5,202 bases of DNA from Syntrophorhabdus sp. PtaB.Bin184 (GCA_002067555.1 MVQQ01000182.1:1-5202); one strand, 5' to 3'. Shown: positions 1 to 5,151, counted from the first letter of the stretch. Notes: a model not told the origin generated them from the sequence alone. Numbers and translations are program-made.

Positions 1-35
1 ATAGACACCCGCTGGACTCTACCCGATGAGCACGC

Positions 36-96
36 GTCCCGGGTCTTGTCACGGTTCTCGCCTGAGACTTGAGACCTGCGACCTGGGACGTTTTTT
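36..96 (+). terminator. Probable intrinsic terminator of an upstream gene
   Basis: GTCCCGGGTC at 36-45 can pair with GACCTGGGAC at 80-89 (9 Watson-Crick pairs plus one G-U), and six T's follow at 91-96 after a single G. The loop is long (34 nt) but contains a small inner stem, TCTC 56-59 with GAGA 64-67. A G/C-rich stem next to a T-run is the layout of a rho-independent terminator, and it lies just before the gspE promoter, where an upstream transcript would need to end. The upstream gene is outside the window, so its existence is inferred. The long loop is the main weakness. Confidence 0.4.
61..88 (+). repeat. Four degenerate 7-bp tandem repeats
   Basis: Four consecutive heptamers, CCTGAGA (61-67), CTTGAGA (68-74), CCTGCGA (75-81) and CCTGGGA (82-88), each differ by at most one base from CCTGAGA. 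The last copy forms most of the right arm of the terminator-like hairpin. The copies are non-coding and resemble in style the 9-bp repeats at 1864-1990, though the unit is different. No function is evident. Confidence 0.5.
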
Positions 97-100
97 CGGT

Positions 101-129
101 TTGCCATTATTCCCCTTTTTTCTTACAAT
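101..129 (+). promoter_or_regulatory. Sigma70-type promoter of gspE
   Basis: TTGCCA at 101-106 (5 of 6 to TTGACA) is separated by exactly 17 bp from TACAAT at 124-129 (5 of 6 to TATAAT). A start seven bases after the -10 hexamer falls on base 136, the A of the gspE ATG. No Shine-Dalgarno sequence is visible before that ATG, which agrees with a leaderless transcript. The promoter comes straight after the T-run of the preceding terminator-like element. It is a pattern match only. Confidence 0.5.
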
Positions 130-135
130 AGATGC

Positions 136-1863
136 ATGACGACACGGTTGAAGAAGGACTCTCCCGACGGGAGGCTGGCTGCCTTCCTGACGGACCAGAG
201 GCTCATCCCTCCGGGTGAGCTTGAGACGGCCCTCGAGGTTTTGAAGACACGCGGCGGATATCTCAGCGAGGTGCTCGTGAGCCGGGGACTCATGGCGGAA
301 GACGATGTCGCCTTCGCCCTCTCCCAGGAATTCGATGTCCCGCTCCTGTCCTCTCAGAATGGATCCATGAGGCCATCCGACGATCAGGATCTCAGGAAGC
401 TCATACCCAAACAATTTGCCCTGAGGAATCTCATCCTGCCCTTCTCCCGCGACGGCAGCGTCTTCACCTGCGTCATGTTCAACCCTCTCGACGTGATGCT
501 CATCGATGAACTCAGAAAGATCACCGGCTGCGAGATCAACACCGTGGTGGCGACCAAATCGGACATACTGCGCGCCATAGAGGAGTTCTACGATACAACG
601 GTGATCGCGCCGAAATTCCAGCAGCACGGCCACACGGTAAAAAGCCTCGATCTGAGATCGCCCGACTCCCGGGACGATTCCATAGGCATAGAGAGTATCG
701 TGGAGCGCGCCAAGGCCGCCCCTGTGGTGAAACTTGTCGACCTCATGCTCTGGCAGGCGATCGATAAGCGCGCCTCGGACATCCATATCGAGCCCTTCGA
801 GAACCAGATATCCCTGAGGTACCGCATAGACGGCAAGCTCTACGAAATGGCGCCGCCTCCGAAGCATCTCCACCTTCCCATCGTCTCCCGTATAAAGATC
901 CTCTCGGGTCTCGACATAGCGGAGAAACGGCTTCCCCAGGACGGGACGTTCATGGTGAAGCTCAAGGACAGGACCATTGACCTTCGCGTCTCCGTGATAC
1001 CCACCATCTACGGTGAGAAGGTCGTACTGCGCATACTTGACAGGACGGGGGTCGTTTTCGAACTGGCGGAGATGGGCTTCGAAGAGGAGGACCTCGTAAA
1101 GCTGCGGTCGGCCATCTTCAGCCCCTACGGGGTAGTCTTCCTCACCGGCCCCACGGGCAGCGGAAAATCGACGACGCTCTACGCCATTCTCCAGGAGATC
1201 AAGTCGTCAGAGAAGAACATCCTCACCGTCGAGGATCCCGTTGAGTATCGCCTTGCCGGCATTAATCAGGTGCAGGTCAAACCCGAGATCGGGCTCACCT
1301 TCGCGTCGGCCCTGAGGGCCTTCCTGCGCCAGGATCCCGATATCATGCTCGTCGGCGAGGTCCGCGACCTTGAGACGGCGGAGATCTGTGTCCGCTCGGC
1401 GCTGACGGGTCACCTGGTGCTCTCCACGCTCCACACCAACGACGCGCCGTCGGCCGTGACGAGGCTCATCGACATCGGGGTTGAACCCTACCTCCTCGCA
1501 CCGACGGTCCTTGCCGTCGTCGGCCAGAGGCTCGTCAGGAGGCTCTGCCCCGAATGCAAGGAGGCCTACAGGCCCACCACGACGGACCTGGGCTCCGTGA
1601 AACTCGATGCCGATACGATCTACCGGGCGAAGGGATGCCCCGCCTGCAACAACACCGGGTACAAGGGACGGACGCTGATCGCCGAGATCATGTCCTCCTC
1701 GGAGGAGCTCAAATCCCTCATCACCCACAACGTTTCCTATCAGAACATGCGCGAGACGGCGCGAAAGCTGGGCATGACCACACTCTACGAATCGGGCCTC
1801 AAGAAGGTCGAGAAGGGAATAACCAGCCTCGAAGAAGTGATGAGCGTGACATTCGGGATCTAG
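136..1863 (+). CDS. gspE: Type II secretion / type IV pilus assembly ATPase (GspE/PilB family)
   Basis: A 575-residue cytoplasmic hexameric ATPase that powers pseudopilus or pilus assembly at the inner membrane. Domains: an MshEN/T2SSE-N type region with two related helical motifs at about 13-36 and 42-64, continuing to about 155; a second N-terminal domain about 195-305 (ASDIHIEP at 213-220, AEKRLPQDG at 262-270); then the RecA-like core. The core carries Walker A GPTGSGKST 338-346, an Asp box around VEDPVE 365-370, Walker B around DPDIMLVGEVRD 400-411 and a His box at TGHLVLSTLHTND 424-436. The zinc tetracysteine is complete (C471, C474, C501, C504). The C-terminal half (MGVEP-like IGVEPYLL, QRLVRRLCPEC) reads more like GspE than PilB, while the N-terminus and length suit either. 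No other secretion or pilus gene is visible, so the choice is tentative. ATG 136 has no Shine-Dalgarno and probably lies at the mRNA 5' end. The gene ends convergently with greA. Confidence 0.93.
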   Translation: MTTRLKKDSPDGRLAAFLTDQRLIPPGELETALEVLKTRGGYLSEVLVSRGLMAEDDVAFALSQEFDVPLLSSQNGSMRPSDDQDLRKLIPKQFALRNLILPFSRDGSVFTCVMFNPLDVMLIDELRKITGCEINTVVATKSDILRAIEEFYDTTVIAPKFQQHGHTVKSLDLRSPDSRDDSIGIESIVERAKAAPVVKLVDLMLWQAIDKRASDIHIEPFENQISLRYRIDGKLYEMAPPPKHLHLPIVSRIKILSGLDIAEKRLPQDGTFMVKLKDRTIDLRVSVIPTIYGEKVVLRILDRTGVVFELAEMGFEEEDLVKLRSAIFSPYGVVFLTGPTGSGKSTTLYAILQEIKSSEKNILTVEDPVEYRLAGINQVQVKPEIGLTFASALRAFLRQDPDIMLVGEVRDLETAEICVRSALTGHLVLSTLHTNDAPSAVTRLIDIGVEPYLLAPTVLAVVGQRLVRRLCPECKEAYRPTTTDLGSVKLDADTIYRAKGCPACNNTGYKGRTLIAEIMSSSEELKSLITHNVSYQNMRETARKLGMTTLYESGLKKVEKGITSLEEVMSVTFGI

Positions 1864-1990
1864 AAGACCGCTTGAACCGCTTGAACCGTTTAAACAGCTT
1901 GAACGGAAAATGCAAAGGCCAATCAGTTCAGTCTTTTAACGTTCAAACGGCTTAAGCGGTTCAAGCGGTTCAAGCGGTTCAAGCGGTCTT
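1864..1990. repeat. Large palindrome of 9-bp units filling the gspE-greA gap
   Basis: The arms 1864-1888 and 1966-1990 are perfect 25-bp inverted complements. The symmetry continues imperfectly (12 of 18 positions) to 1906 and 1948, leaving a loop of about 41 nt. Each arm is a tandem array: left units CCGCTTGAA twice (1868-1885), CCGTTTAAA and CAGCTTGAA; right units TTCAAACGG, CTTAAGCGG and TTCAAGCGG three times (1942-1986), the complement of the left unit. The palindrome starts at the first base after the gspE stop and ends at the last base before the greA stop, so both messages read the same 25 bases directly after their stops. It probably acts as a shared bidirectional 3' hairpin (termination or mRNA protection), but no T-run follows either arm, so it is not a textbook intrinsic terminator. 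A mobile or expanding intergenic repeat is the alternative. Confidence 0.9.
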
Positions 1991-2455
1991 TCAGTCTACT
2001 TTAACTATCTCGTAGGTTCTTTGGCCGCCGGGGGCGTTGAAGTTCACTTCGTCGCCGACGGACTTGCCCATGAGGGCCCTGCCGAGGGGGGAAGTGATCG
2101 ATATTGTGTTCTTTTTGATGTCCGATTCGTAGGGACCGACGATCCTGTAAAGGGATTCTTCATCGGTGTCGAGATTGACGAGTGTCACGGTACAGCCAAA
2201 CTCCACGGTCTCTCCATCGCCTTTCCTCACGTCGACGATCTCGGAATTTCTCAGCTGCTCCTCGATCTCGGAAACTCTCTGCTGAAGAAACTGGAATTCC
2301 TCCCGCGCGGCATCGTATTCAGCGTTCTCCGAGAGGTCGCCGTGCTCCCGTGCCTCCTCAATGGCCTTGAGGATCTGGGGACGTTTCACGGCAAGCATGT
2401 TCTCATGCTCCTTCTTCAACGCTTCATAGCCTTCGCGGGTAATTGGTACCTTCAT
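1991..2455 (-). CDS. greA: Transcription elongation factor GreA
   Basis: A 154-residue protein, close to the usual GreA length of about 158. It enters the RNA polymerase secondary channel and stimulates cleavage of backtracked RNA. Residues 1-75 form the N-terminal coiled-coil domain, with the acidic tip motif GDLSENAEYDAA at 39-50; D40 and E43 correspond to the Mg-binding acidic pair that makes this GreA/GreB rather than an inactive homologue. The C-terminal FKBP-like domain runs from about 80 to 154, with the family signature ISITSPLGRALMGKSVGDEV at 118-137. The start ATG (2453-2455) is preceded by GGAG (2461-2464), six bases upstream. The frame is open further to a TTG at 2515, but that extension is not GreA-like and overlaps the likely promoter. 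It is convergent with gspE and divergent from mraZ. Confidence 0.97.
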   Translation of the reverse strand: MKVPITREGYEALKKEHENMLAVKRPQILKAIEEAREHGDLSENAEYDAAREEFQFLQQRVSEIEEQLRNSEIVDVRKGDGETVEFGCTVTLVNLDTDEESLYRIVGPYESDIKKNTISITSPLGRALMGKSVGDEVNFNAPGGQRTYEIVKVD

Positions 2456-2486
2456 TGACACTCCGATTATTTTACGATGGTTTAAA

Positions 2487-2515
2487 AGACTACCTGAGGC
2501 GCGATGAATTATCAA
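2487..2515 (-). promoter_or_regulatory. Possible promoter of greA
   Basis: On the minus strand TTGATA (2515-2510, 5 of 6 to the -35 consensus) is followed after 17 bp by TAGTCT (2492-2487, only 3 of 6 to the -10 consensus). The predicted start is near 2480, giving a leader of about 25 nt that contains the greA Shine-Dalgarno GGAG. Spacing and -35 are good but the -10 is weak, so this is a tentative call. Confidence 0.35.
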
Positions 2516-2522
2516 CAGATTT

Positions 2523-2553
2523 GTGTCAGCATCCGCTTCATCTCTTCTGACAC
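2523..2553. repeat. 7-bp perfect inverted repeat upstream of greA
   Basis: GTGTCAG (2523-2529) and CTGACAC (2547-2553) are perfect inverted complements separated by 17 bp. They sit just upstream of the possible greA -35 hexamer and about 60 bp upstream of the mraZ -35 hexamer. The spacing would suit a dimeric regulator binding two sites, or a small hairpin. A 7-bp match may be chance. Confidence 0.35.
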
Positions 2554-2584
2554 CCGCCGGGGACAGGCCCGGAAGGCAAGCGGG
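2553..2584. repeat. Nested G/C-rich inverted repeats in the greA-mraZ divergent region
   Basis: CCGGG (2557-2561) pairs with CCCGG (2568-2572) around a 6-nt loop, and outside it CCCGC (2553-2557) can pair with GCGGG (2580-2584); the two stems share base 2557, so they compete slightly. The element sits between the divergent promoters and has no T-run, so it is not an obvious terminator. It may be a regulatory site or simply G/C-rich sequence. Confidence 0.3.
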
Positions 2585-2611
2585 AAACGGCGGAAATAGA
2601 GGAAAAAAACC

Positions 2612-2640
2612 TTGACAAGATATGGAGTTACAAGTATAAA
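2612..2640 (+). promoter_or_regulatory. Strong sigma70-type promoter of mraZ and the dcw cluster
   Basis: A perfect -35 TTGACA (2612-2617), a 17-bp spacer, and -10 TATAAA (2635-2640, 5 of 6). The predicted start is near 2647, giving a leader of about 30 nt before the TTG start at 2677. This is the best promoter match in the window. It is placed to drive mraZ, rsmH, ftsL, the PASTA gene and murE as one operon, with the MraZ boxes directly downstream. Confidence 0.8.
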
Positions 2641-2645
2641 TGACT

Positions 2646-2672
2646 AAAGTGGTAAAAGGTGTAAAAAGGTGG
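2646..2672 (+). promoter_or_regulatory. Three MraZ-binding boxes overlapping the mraZ leader and RBS
   Basis: AAAGTGG (2646-2652), AAGGTGT (2656-2662) and AAGGTGG (2666-2672) are direct repeats with an exact 10-bp period, one helical turn. MraZ is known to bind arrays of short GTG/TGGG-type direct repeats with this period upstream of its own gene, as described in E. coli and mycoplasmas. The array starts at about +1 of the predicted transcript, so bound MraZ should block its own promoter. The third box is also the Shine-Dalgarno (AGGTGG, four bases before the TTG start). The operator call is by pattern and position. Confidence 0.75.
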
Positions 2673-2676
2673 GAGA

Positions 2677-3117
2677 TTGTTCGCAGGACGGTATGAATAC
2701 TCGATAGACGACAAGAGCAGGGTAAGCATCCCGGCGAAGTTCAGGGAGGCCCTCGGACAGAGTTACGACCTCAGGCTCATCCTCACCAATCTGGACGGCT
2801 GTATCGTCGCTTATCCCTACCAGGAATGGCTGGCCATCCAGGACAAGGTTTCCGCCACAGGCCCTATCCGAAAGGAGGCGCGGGCATTTTTGCGCTACTT
2901 CTATTCCGGGGCATCGGAGTGCCCCATCGACAAACTGGGGAGGATCCTTATCCCCCAGGCGCTGAAAACAGATGCGCACATACAGAAGAATGTCGTCATC
3001 ATCGGTGTGGGAAAGAAGATAGAGGTTTGGGCAAAGGAGAAATGGGAGGAACTGGTCAAACTGGCCACCGCCGACCCCGATCAGATAGCTGATATTGTAT
3101 CGGAACTCGGCCTTTGA
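2677..3117 (+). CDS. mraZ: Transcriptional regulator MraZ
   Basis: A 146-residue DNA-binding protein of the AbrB/SpoVT swapped-hairpin type, normally the first gene of the dcw cluster and its autoregulator; family members assemble into ring-shaped oligomers. Two MraZ domains are seen: the first with DDKSRVSIPAKFR at 11-23 and the second with DKLGRILIPQALK at 85-97. The first copy has Ser14 where Gly is common (DDKGR); the second keeps the Gly. Length is typical (about 140-150). The start is TTG, chosen because it gives the family N-terminus MFxGxYEYSIDDK and follows AGGTGG by four bases. Its own boxes lie immediately upstream. Its TGA overlaps the TTG start of rsmH by 4 bp (TTGA), indicating coupled translation. 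Confidence 0.96.
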   Translation: MFAGRYEYSIDDKSRVSIPAKFREALGQSYDLRLILTNLDGCIVAYPYQEWLAIQDKVSATGPIRKEARAFLRYFYSGASECPIDKLGRILIPQALKTDAHIQKNVVIIGVGKKIEVWAKEKWEELVKLATADPDQIADIVSELGL

Positions 3118-3983
3118 TCGGCCGTGAACACATAGCCGTTCTTTCCAGGGAAGTATGTGAAAATCTGATCGGCACCGGATGCAAGGTCTTCGTCGATGCC
3201 ACCATTGGCGGAGCGGGACATTCCATCGGCCTGCTGGAGAGATACAGACAATTACATATTATTGGTATTGATAGAGATAAGGAAGCACTCGACCGGGCAG
3301 AGGTGACCCTCAAAGGGTATAGCGACCGGGCAACACTACTGAGGGGGAACTTCAGGGACTTGAGGCAGATACTGGGGGGGATCGGGGTGACGTCCATGGA
3401 CGGCATCCTATTCGATCTCGGCATATCAAGCTACCAGCTGTCTGCGGGGCGGGGCTTCAGCTTCAACGACGACGAGGGACTCGACATGAGAATGGACACG
3501 AGGGATGTCCTCACCGCATATGAGATCGTGAATTCCTTCCGTCAGGAAGAGATCGCCCGGATCCTCTATGAATACGGGGAGGAGTGGCAATCGCGAAGGA
3601 TCGCGAAGGCCATCTTCGAGAACCGCAGGAAAGGCAGGATCAGCACGGCGCGGGAGCTGGCCGCCATAGTGGCGTCCGTCAAGAAGAAGACGGGCAGGAT
3701 ACACCCCGCCACGAAGACCTTCCAGGCACTCAGGATCGCCGTGAACGACGAACTGGGAAGTCTTTCGGAAGGGATGGACACGGCCGTTCAACTCCTTACA
3801 CCCGGCGGCAGGATAGGCATAATAACCTTCCATTCACTGGAAGACAGGATGGTGAAACAGCGTTTTCGCAAGGACTCCGCCCTGACCGTTCTGACACCAA
3901 AGGCCATCAGGCCGGGGATCGATGAGATACGAAGCAACCCGCGCGCGAGAAGCGCCAAGCTTCGCATCGCGGAAAAGAATTGA
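3114..3983 (+). CDS. rsmH: 16S rRNA (cytosine(1402)-N(4))-methyltransferase RsmH
   Basis: A 289-residue SAM-dependent enzyme (formerly MraW) that N4-methylates C1402 in the decoding centre of 16S rRNA. Visible family motifs: SAM motif I VDATIGGAGHS at 27-37, acidic motif GIDRD at 51-55, ILFDLGISSYQL at 98-109, RGFSFNDDEGLDMRMD at 113-128, KTFQALRIAVNDEL at 201-214, ITFHSLEDRMVKQRF at 237-251 and the C-terminal NPRARSAKLR at 275-284. The protein is shorter than E. coli RsmH (313): only a few residues separate FR (251-252) from LTPKAI (260-265), where many homologues carry a longer, often cysteine-containing segment. The TTG start overlaps the mraZ stop, has only a weak GGAA upstream, and gives the usual N-terminus ending in HIAVL. 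Codons 43-58 are strikingly AT-rich (see findings). Confidence 0.97.
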   Translation: MIGREHIAVLSREVCENLIGTGCKVFVDATIGGAGHSIGLLERYRQLHIIGIDRDKEALDRAEVTLKGYSDRATLLRGNFRDLRQILGGIGVTSMDGILFDLGISSYQLSAGRGFSFNDDEGLDMRMDTRDVLTAYEIVNSFRQEEIARILYEYGEEWQSRRIAKAIFENRRKGRISTARELAAIVASVKKKTGRIHPATKTFQALRIAVNDELGSLSEGMDTAVQLLTPGGRIGIITFHSLEDRMVKQRFRKDSALTVLTPKAIRPGIDEIRSNPRARSAKLRIAEKN

Positions 3984-3984
3984 C

Positions 3985-3990
3985 GGGGGA
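3985..3990 (+). promoter_or_regulatory. Ribosome binding site of ftsL
   Basis: GGGGGA lies four bases before ATG 3995. It decides the start of ftsL: the alternative in-frame TTG at 3980, which overlaps the rsmH stop, has no comparable site and would only add five residues. Confidence 0.6.
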
Positions 3991-3994
3991 CACT

Positions 3995-4306
3995 ATGAAC
4001 AGACCGAGGAAAATATACATCGAGTCGTCGGGAGACGCACTCTTCTCGAGTGTGAGGCCTTTTCTTTTCCTGGGATTCATCATGGTCTTCGTCCTCGTTG
4101 TCAGCTACTTTCTCGTCAGTGCCCACAACCGCGCACGGCAGGACCTCATCGAAACGCTCACGATGGAACGCGAACTGAGGCAGACCCACCAGAAACTGAA
4201 AACGGAGGTGGCGGGCATCACGCAATCGAGACTCCTCGCGCTCAAGGCCAGGGAGCGCCTGGGACTGACAAAACCGAAAGAGGAAGAGGTTCTCGTGTTG
4301 AAATGA
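3995..4306 (+). CDS. ftsL: Cell division protein FtsL (FtsL/DivIC-like)
   Basis: A 103-residue bitopic membrane protein. Residues 1-20 are cytoplasmic and basic/polar, 22-42 form one hydrophobic segment (FLFLGFIMVFVLVVSYFLVS), and 45-76 are charged with leucine/hydrophobic spacing typical of a coiled coil. The end, LALKARERLGLTKPKEEEVL, is the DivIC/FtsL signature (ARERLGL..P..EEV). FtsL pairs with FtsB and FtsQ in the periplasm to activate septal peptidoglycan synthesis. FtsL sequences are poorly conserved, so identity rests on size, topology, the C-terminal motif and the position directly after rsmH. It starts 11 nt after the rsmH stop, and its TGA overlaps the next ATG (ATGA). Confidence 0.85.
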   Translation: MNRPRKIYIESSGDALFSSVRPFLFLGFIMVFVLVVSYFLVSAHNRARQDLIETLTMERELRQTHQKLKTEVAGITQSRLLALKARERLGLTKPKEEEVLVLK

Positions 4307-5151
4307 ACAAGCAGGCGATCAGGAAAGCCTTTTTCGTGTGCGCATCTATCGGGCTTGCATACGCCGCGCTGGCTTTCAATGTTCAGGACAGGTTTTCCAT
4401 GAAAAGAACCTACGAGACATCAGTGAAGAAAGCTCCCCGGAGCCTGAACGTCGCCGTCCCCGGACCGCAGAAGGAACCGGACCGGCAGGCGCCGGTCATT
4501 GCGGGGGGCGGACTTTCTTTCGAGCCGTCGCTGCTCATCGCCGTCCCCATCATCGCCCATTCCATCAGGGAAGGGGTCATCGAAAAGGACGGCATGGTCG
4601 TTGTCAGGGGGGCGGGGGAAACCTCCCCGGTCTATCTCAAGAAGCCCCTCGAAATCCTCAAAGACAGGGACAGGGATGGCTTGAGGACCCTGTCCCGGAT
4701 CATCGGCAGGAAGAACATGGATGCCTTCCTCGCGAGGGAAGGCGTACGGCTTCCGGACAGGTCGCTCACCTTCGACACCCTGGCCGGCACGGGATACAGC
4801 GTGGATGAGAAGGTTCTCACGGCGCTCTACACCAAGTACGTCGACGCCGCCTTTGATCCCCTCCTGCCCTTCGCCAGCGGCGGATTTGAGGTCTCGCGAA
4901 AGGGCGGGGCATTCGTGATAGAAAAGGTCCGCGAGCAAAAGAGGGCCGAGGCTGGCCCGGACGGCGCCGCATGGACGATGCCGGACCTCACCGGCCTTTC
5001 GCTGAAGACCGCCCTCGACAGGATATCAGCGAAAGGGCAGGCGGTGCGCATCTACGGGTCGGGCGTCGTCACAGACCAGCACCCCAGGGCGCAGGAAAAG
5101 GTTGAAAAGGATACCCGGTGCATTCTCTACGGGAGGACATACCAGAAGTGA
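4303..5151 (+). CDS. Membrane-anchored PASTA-domain protein in the ftsI position
   Basis: A 282-residue protein. Residues 8-25 are hydrophobic after a basic N-terminus (signal anchor), so the rest is probably extracytoplasmic. Residues 40-70 are a Pro/basic linker. Residues 71-205 are a mixed region I do not recognise, including a DxDxDG stretch (DRDRDG, 121-126). Residues 225-277 form one PASTA domain (MPDLTGLSLKTALDRI, then GSGVVTDQHPRAQEKV), like the tail of Desulfobacterota FtsI. In this cluster the slot between ftsL and murE normally holds ftsI (about 550-700 residues), but there is no SxxK/SxN/KTG transpeptidase set and no room for that domain. The frame is intact and overlaps ftsL (ATGA) and murE (GTGA), so it looks like a working gene, not debris. 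It may bind peptidoglycan or partner with a PBP encoded elsewhere. The start relies on coupling, as the nearest purine-rich site (AGAGG 4285-4289) is 13 bases away. Confidence 0.85.
   Translation: MNKQAIRKAFFVCASIGLAYAALAFNVQDRFSMKRTYETSVKKAPRSLNVAVPGPQKEPDRQAPVIAGGGLSFEPSLLIAVPIIAHSIREGVIEKDGMVVVRGAGETSPVYLKKPLEILKDRDRDGLRTLSRIIGRKNMDAFLAREGVRLPDRSLTFDTLAGTGYSVDEKVLTALYTKYVDAAFDPLLPFASGGFEVSRKGGAFVIEKVREQKRAEAGPDGAAWTMPDLTGLSLKTALDRISAKGQAVRIYGSGVVTDQHPRAQEKVEKDTRCILYGRTYQK
5131..5137 (+). promoter_or_regulatory. Ribosome binding site of murE
   Basis: GGGAGGA lies 10 bases before the GTG at 5148, inside the 3' end of the PASTA gene. It is a strong Shine-Dalgarno match and supports GTG 5148 as the murE start. 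Confidence 0.6.

Noticed and set aside
49..873. Long minus-strand open frame opposite gspE (274 codons)
   Set aside because: It lies antisense to clearly conserved ATPase coding sequence, has no recognisable domain, and is explained by GC-rich codon bias of the real gene.
1554..1955. Plus-strand frame ending in repeated Arg-Leu-Asn tripeptides
   Set aside because: The tripeptides are just the 9-bp palindrome read in frame; the rest overlaps gspE out of frame.
1864..1990. CRISPR array
   Set aside because: The repeats are 9 bp, contiguous and inverted between arms, without spacers.
2021..2458. Plus-strand frame of 145 codons opposite greA
   Set aside because: GreA on the other strand has full family motifs, so this is a shadow.
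2456..2515. Longer GreA N-terminus from TTG 2515
   Set aside because: The extra 20 residues are not GreA-like, the TTG overlaps a likely -35 hexamer, and ATG 2455 has a good GGAG site.
3374..3380. Seven-G run in rsmH as a phase-variation tract
   Set aside because: Seven G's in a GC-rich gene are short for slippage-based switching, the frame is intact, and rsmH is not a typical phase-variable gene.
3922..4302. Upstream in-frame extension of the PASTA gene through rsmH and ftsL
   Set aside because: It would overlap two real genes completely, and the ATG at 4303 with an ATGA overlap gives a proper signal anchor at the N-terminus.
4420..4431. SVKK (residues 40-43) in the PASTA protein as a transpeptidase SxxK active site
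   Set aside because: It sits in a basic linker just after the membrane anchor, with no matching SxN or KTG motifs and no transpeptidase-sized domain.
4303..5151. Calling this gene ftsI
   Set aside because: Position and the PASTA tail fit, but the protein is about half the required length and lacks catalytic motifs; naming it ftsI would be misleading.
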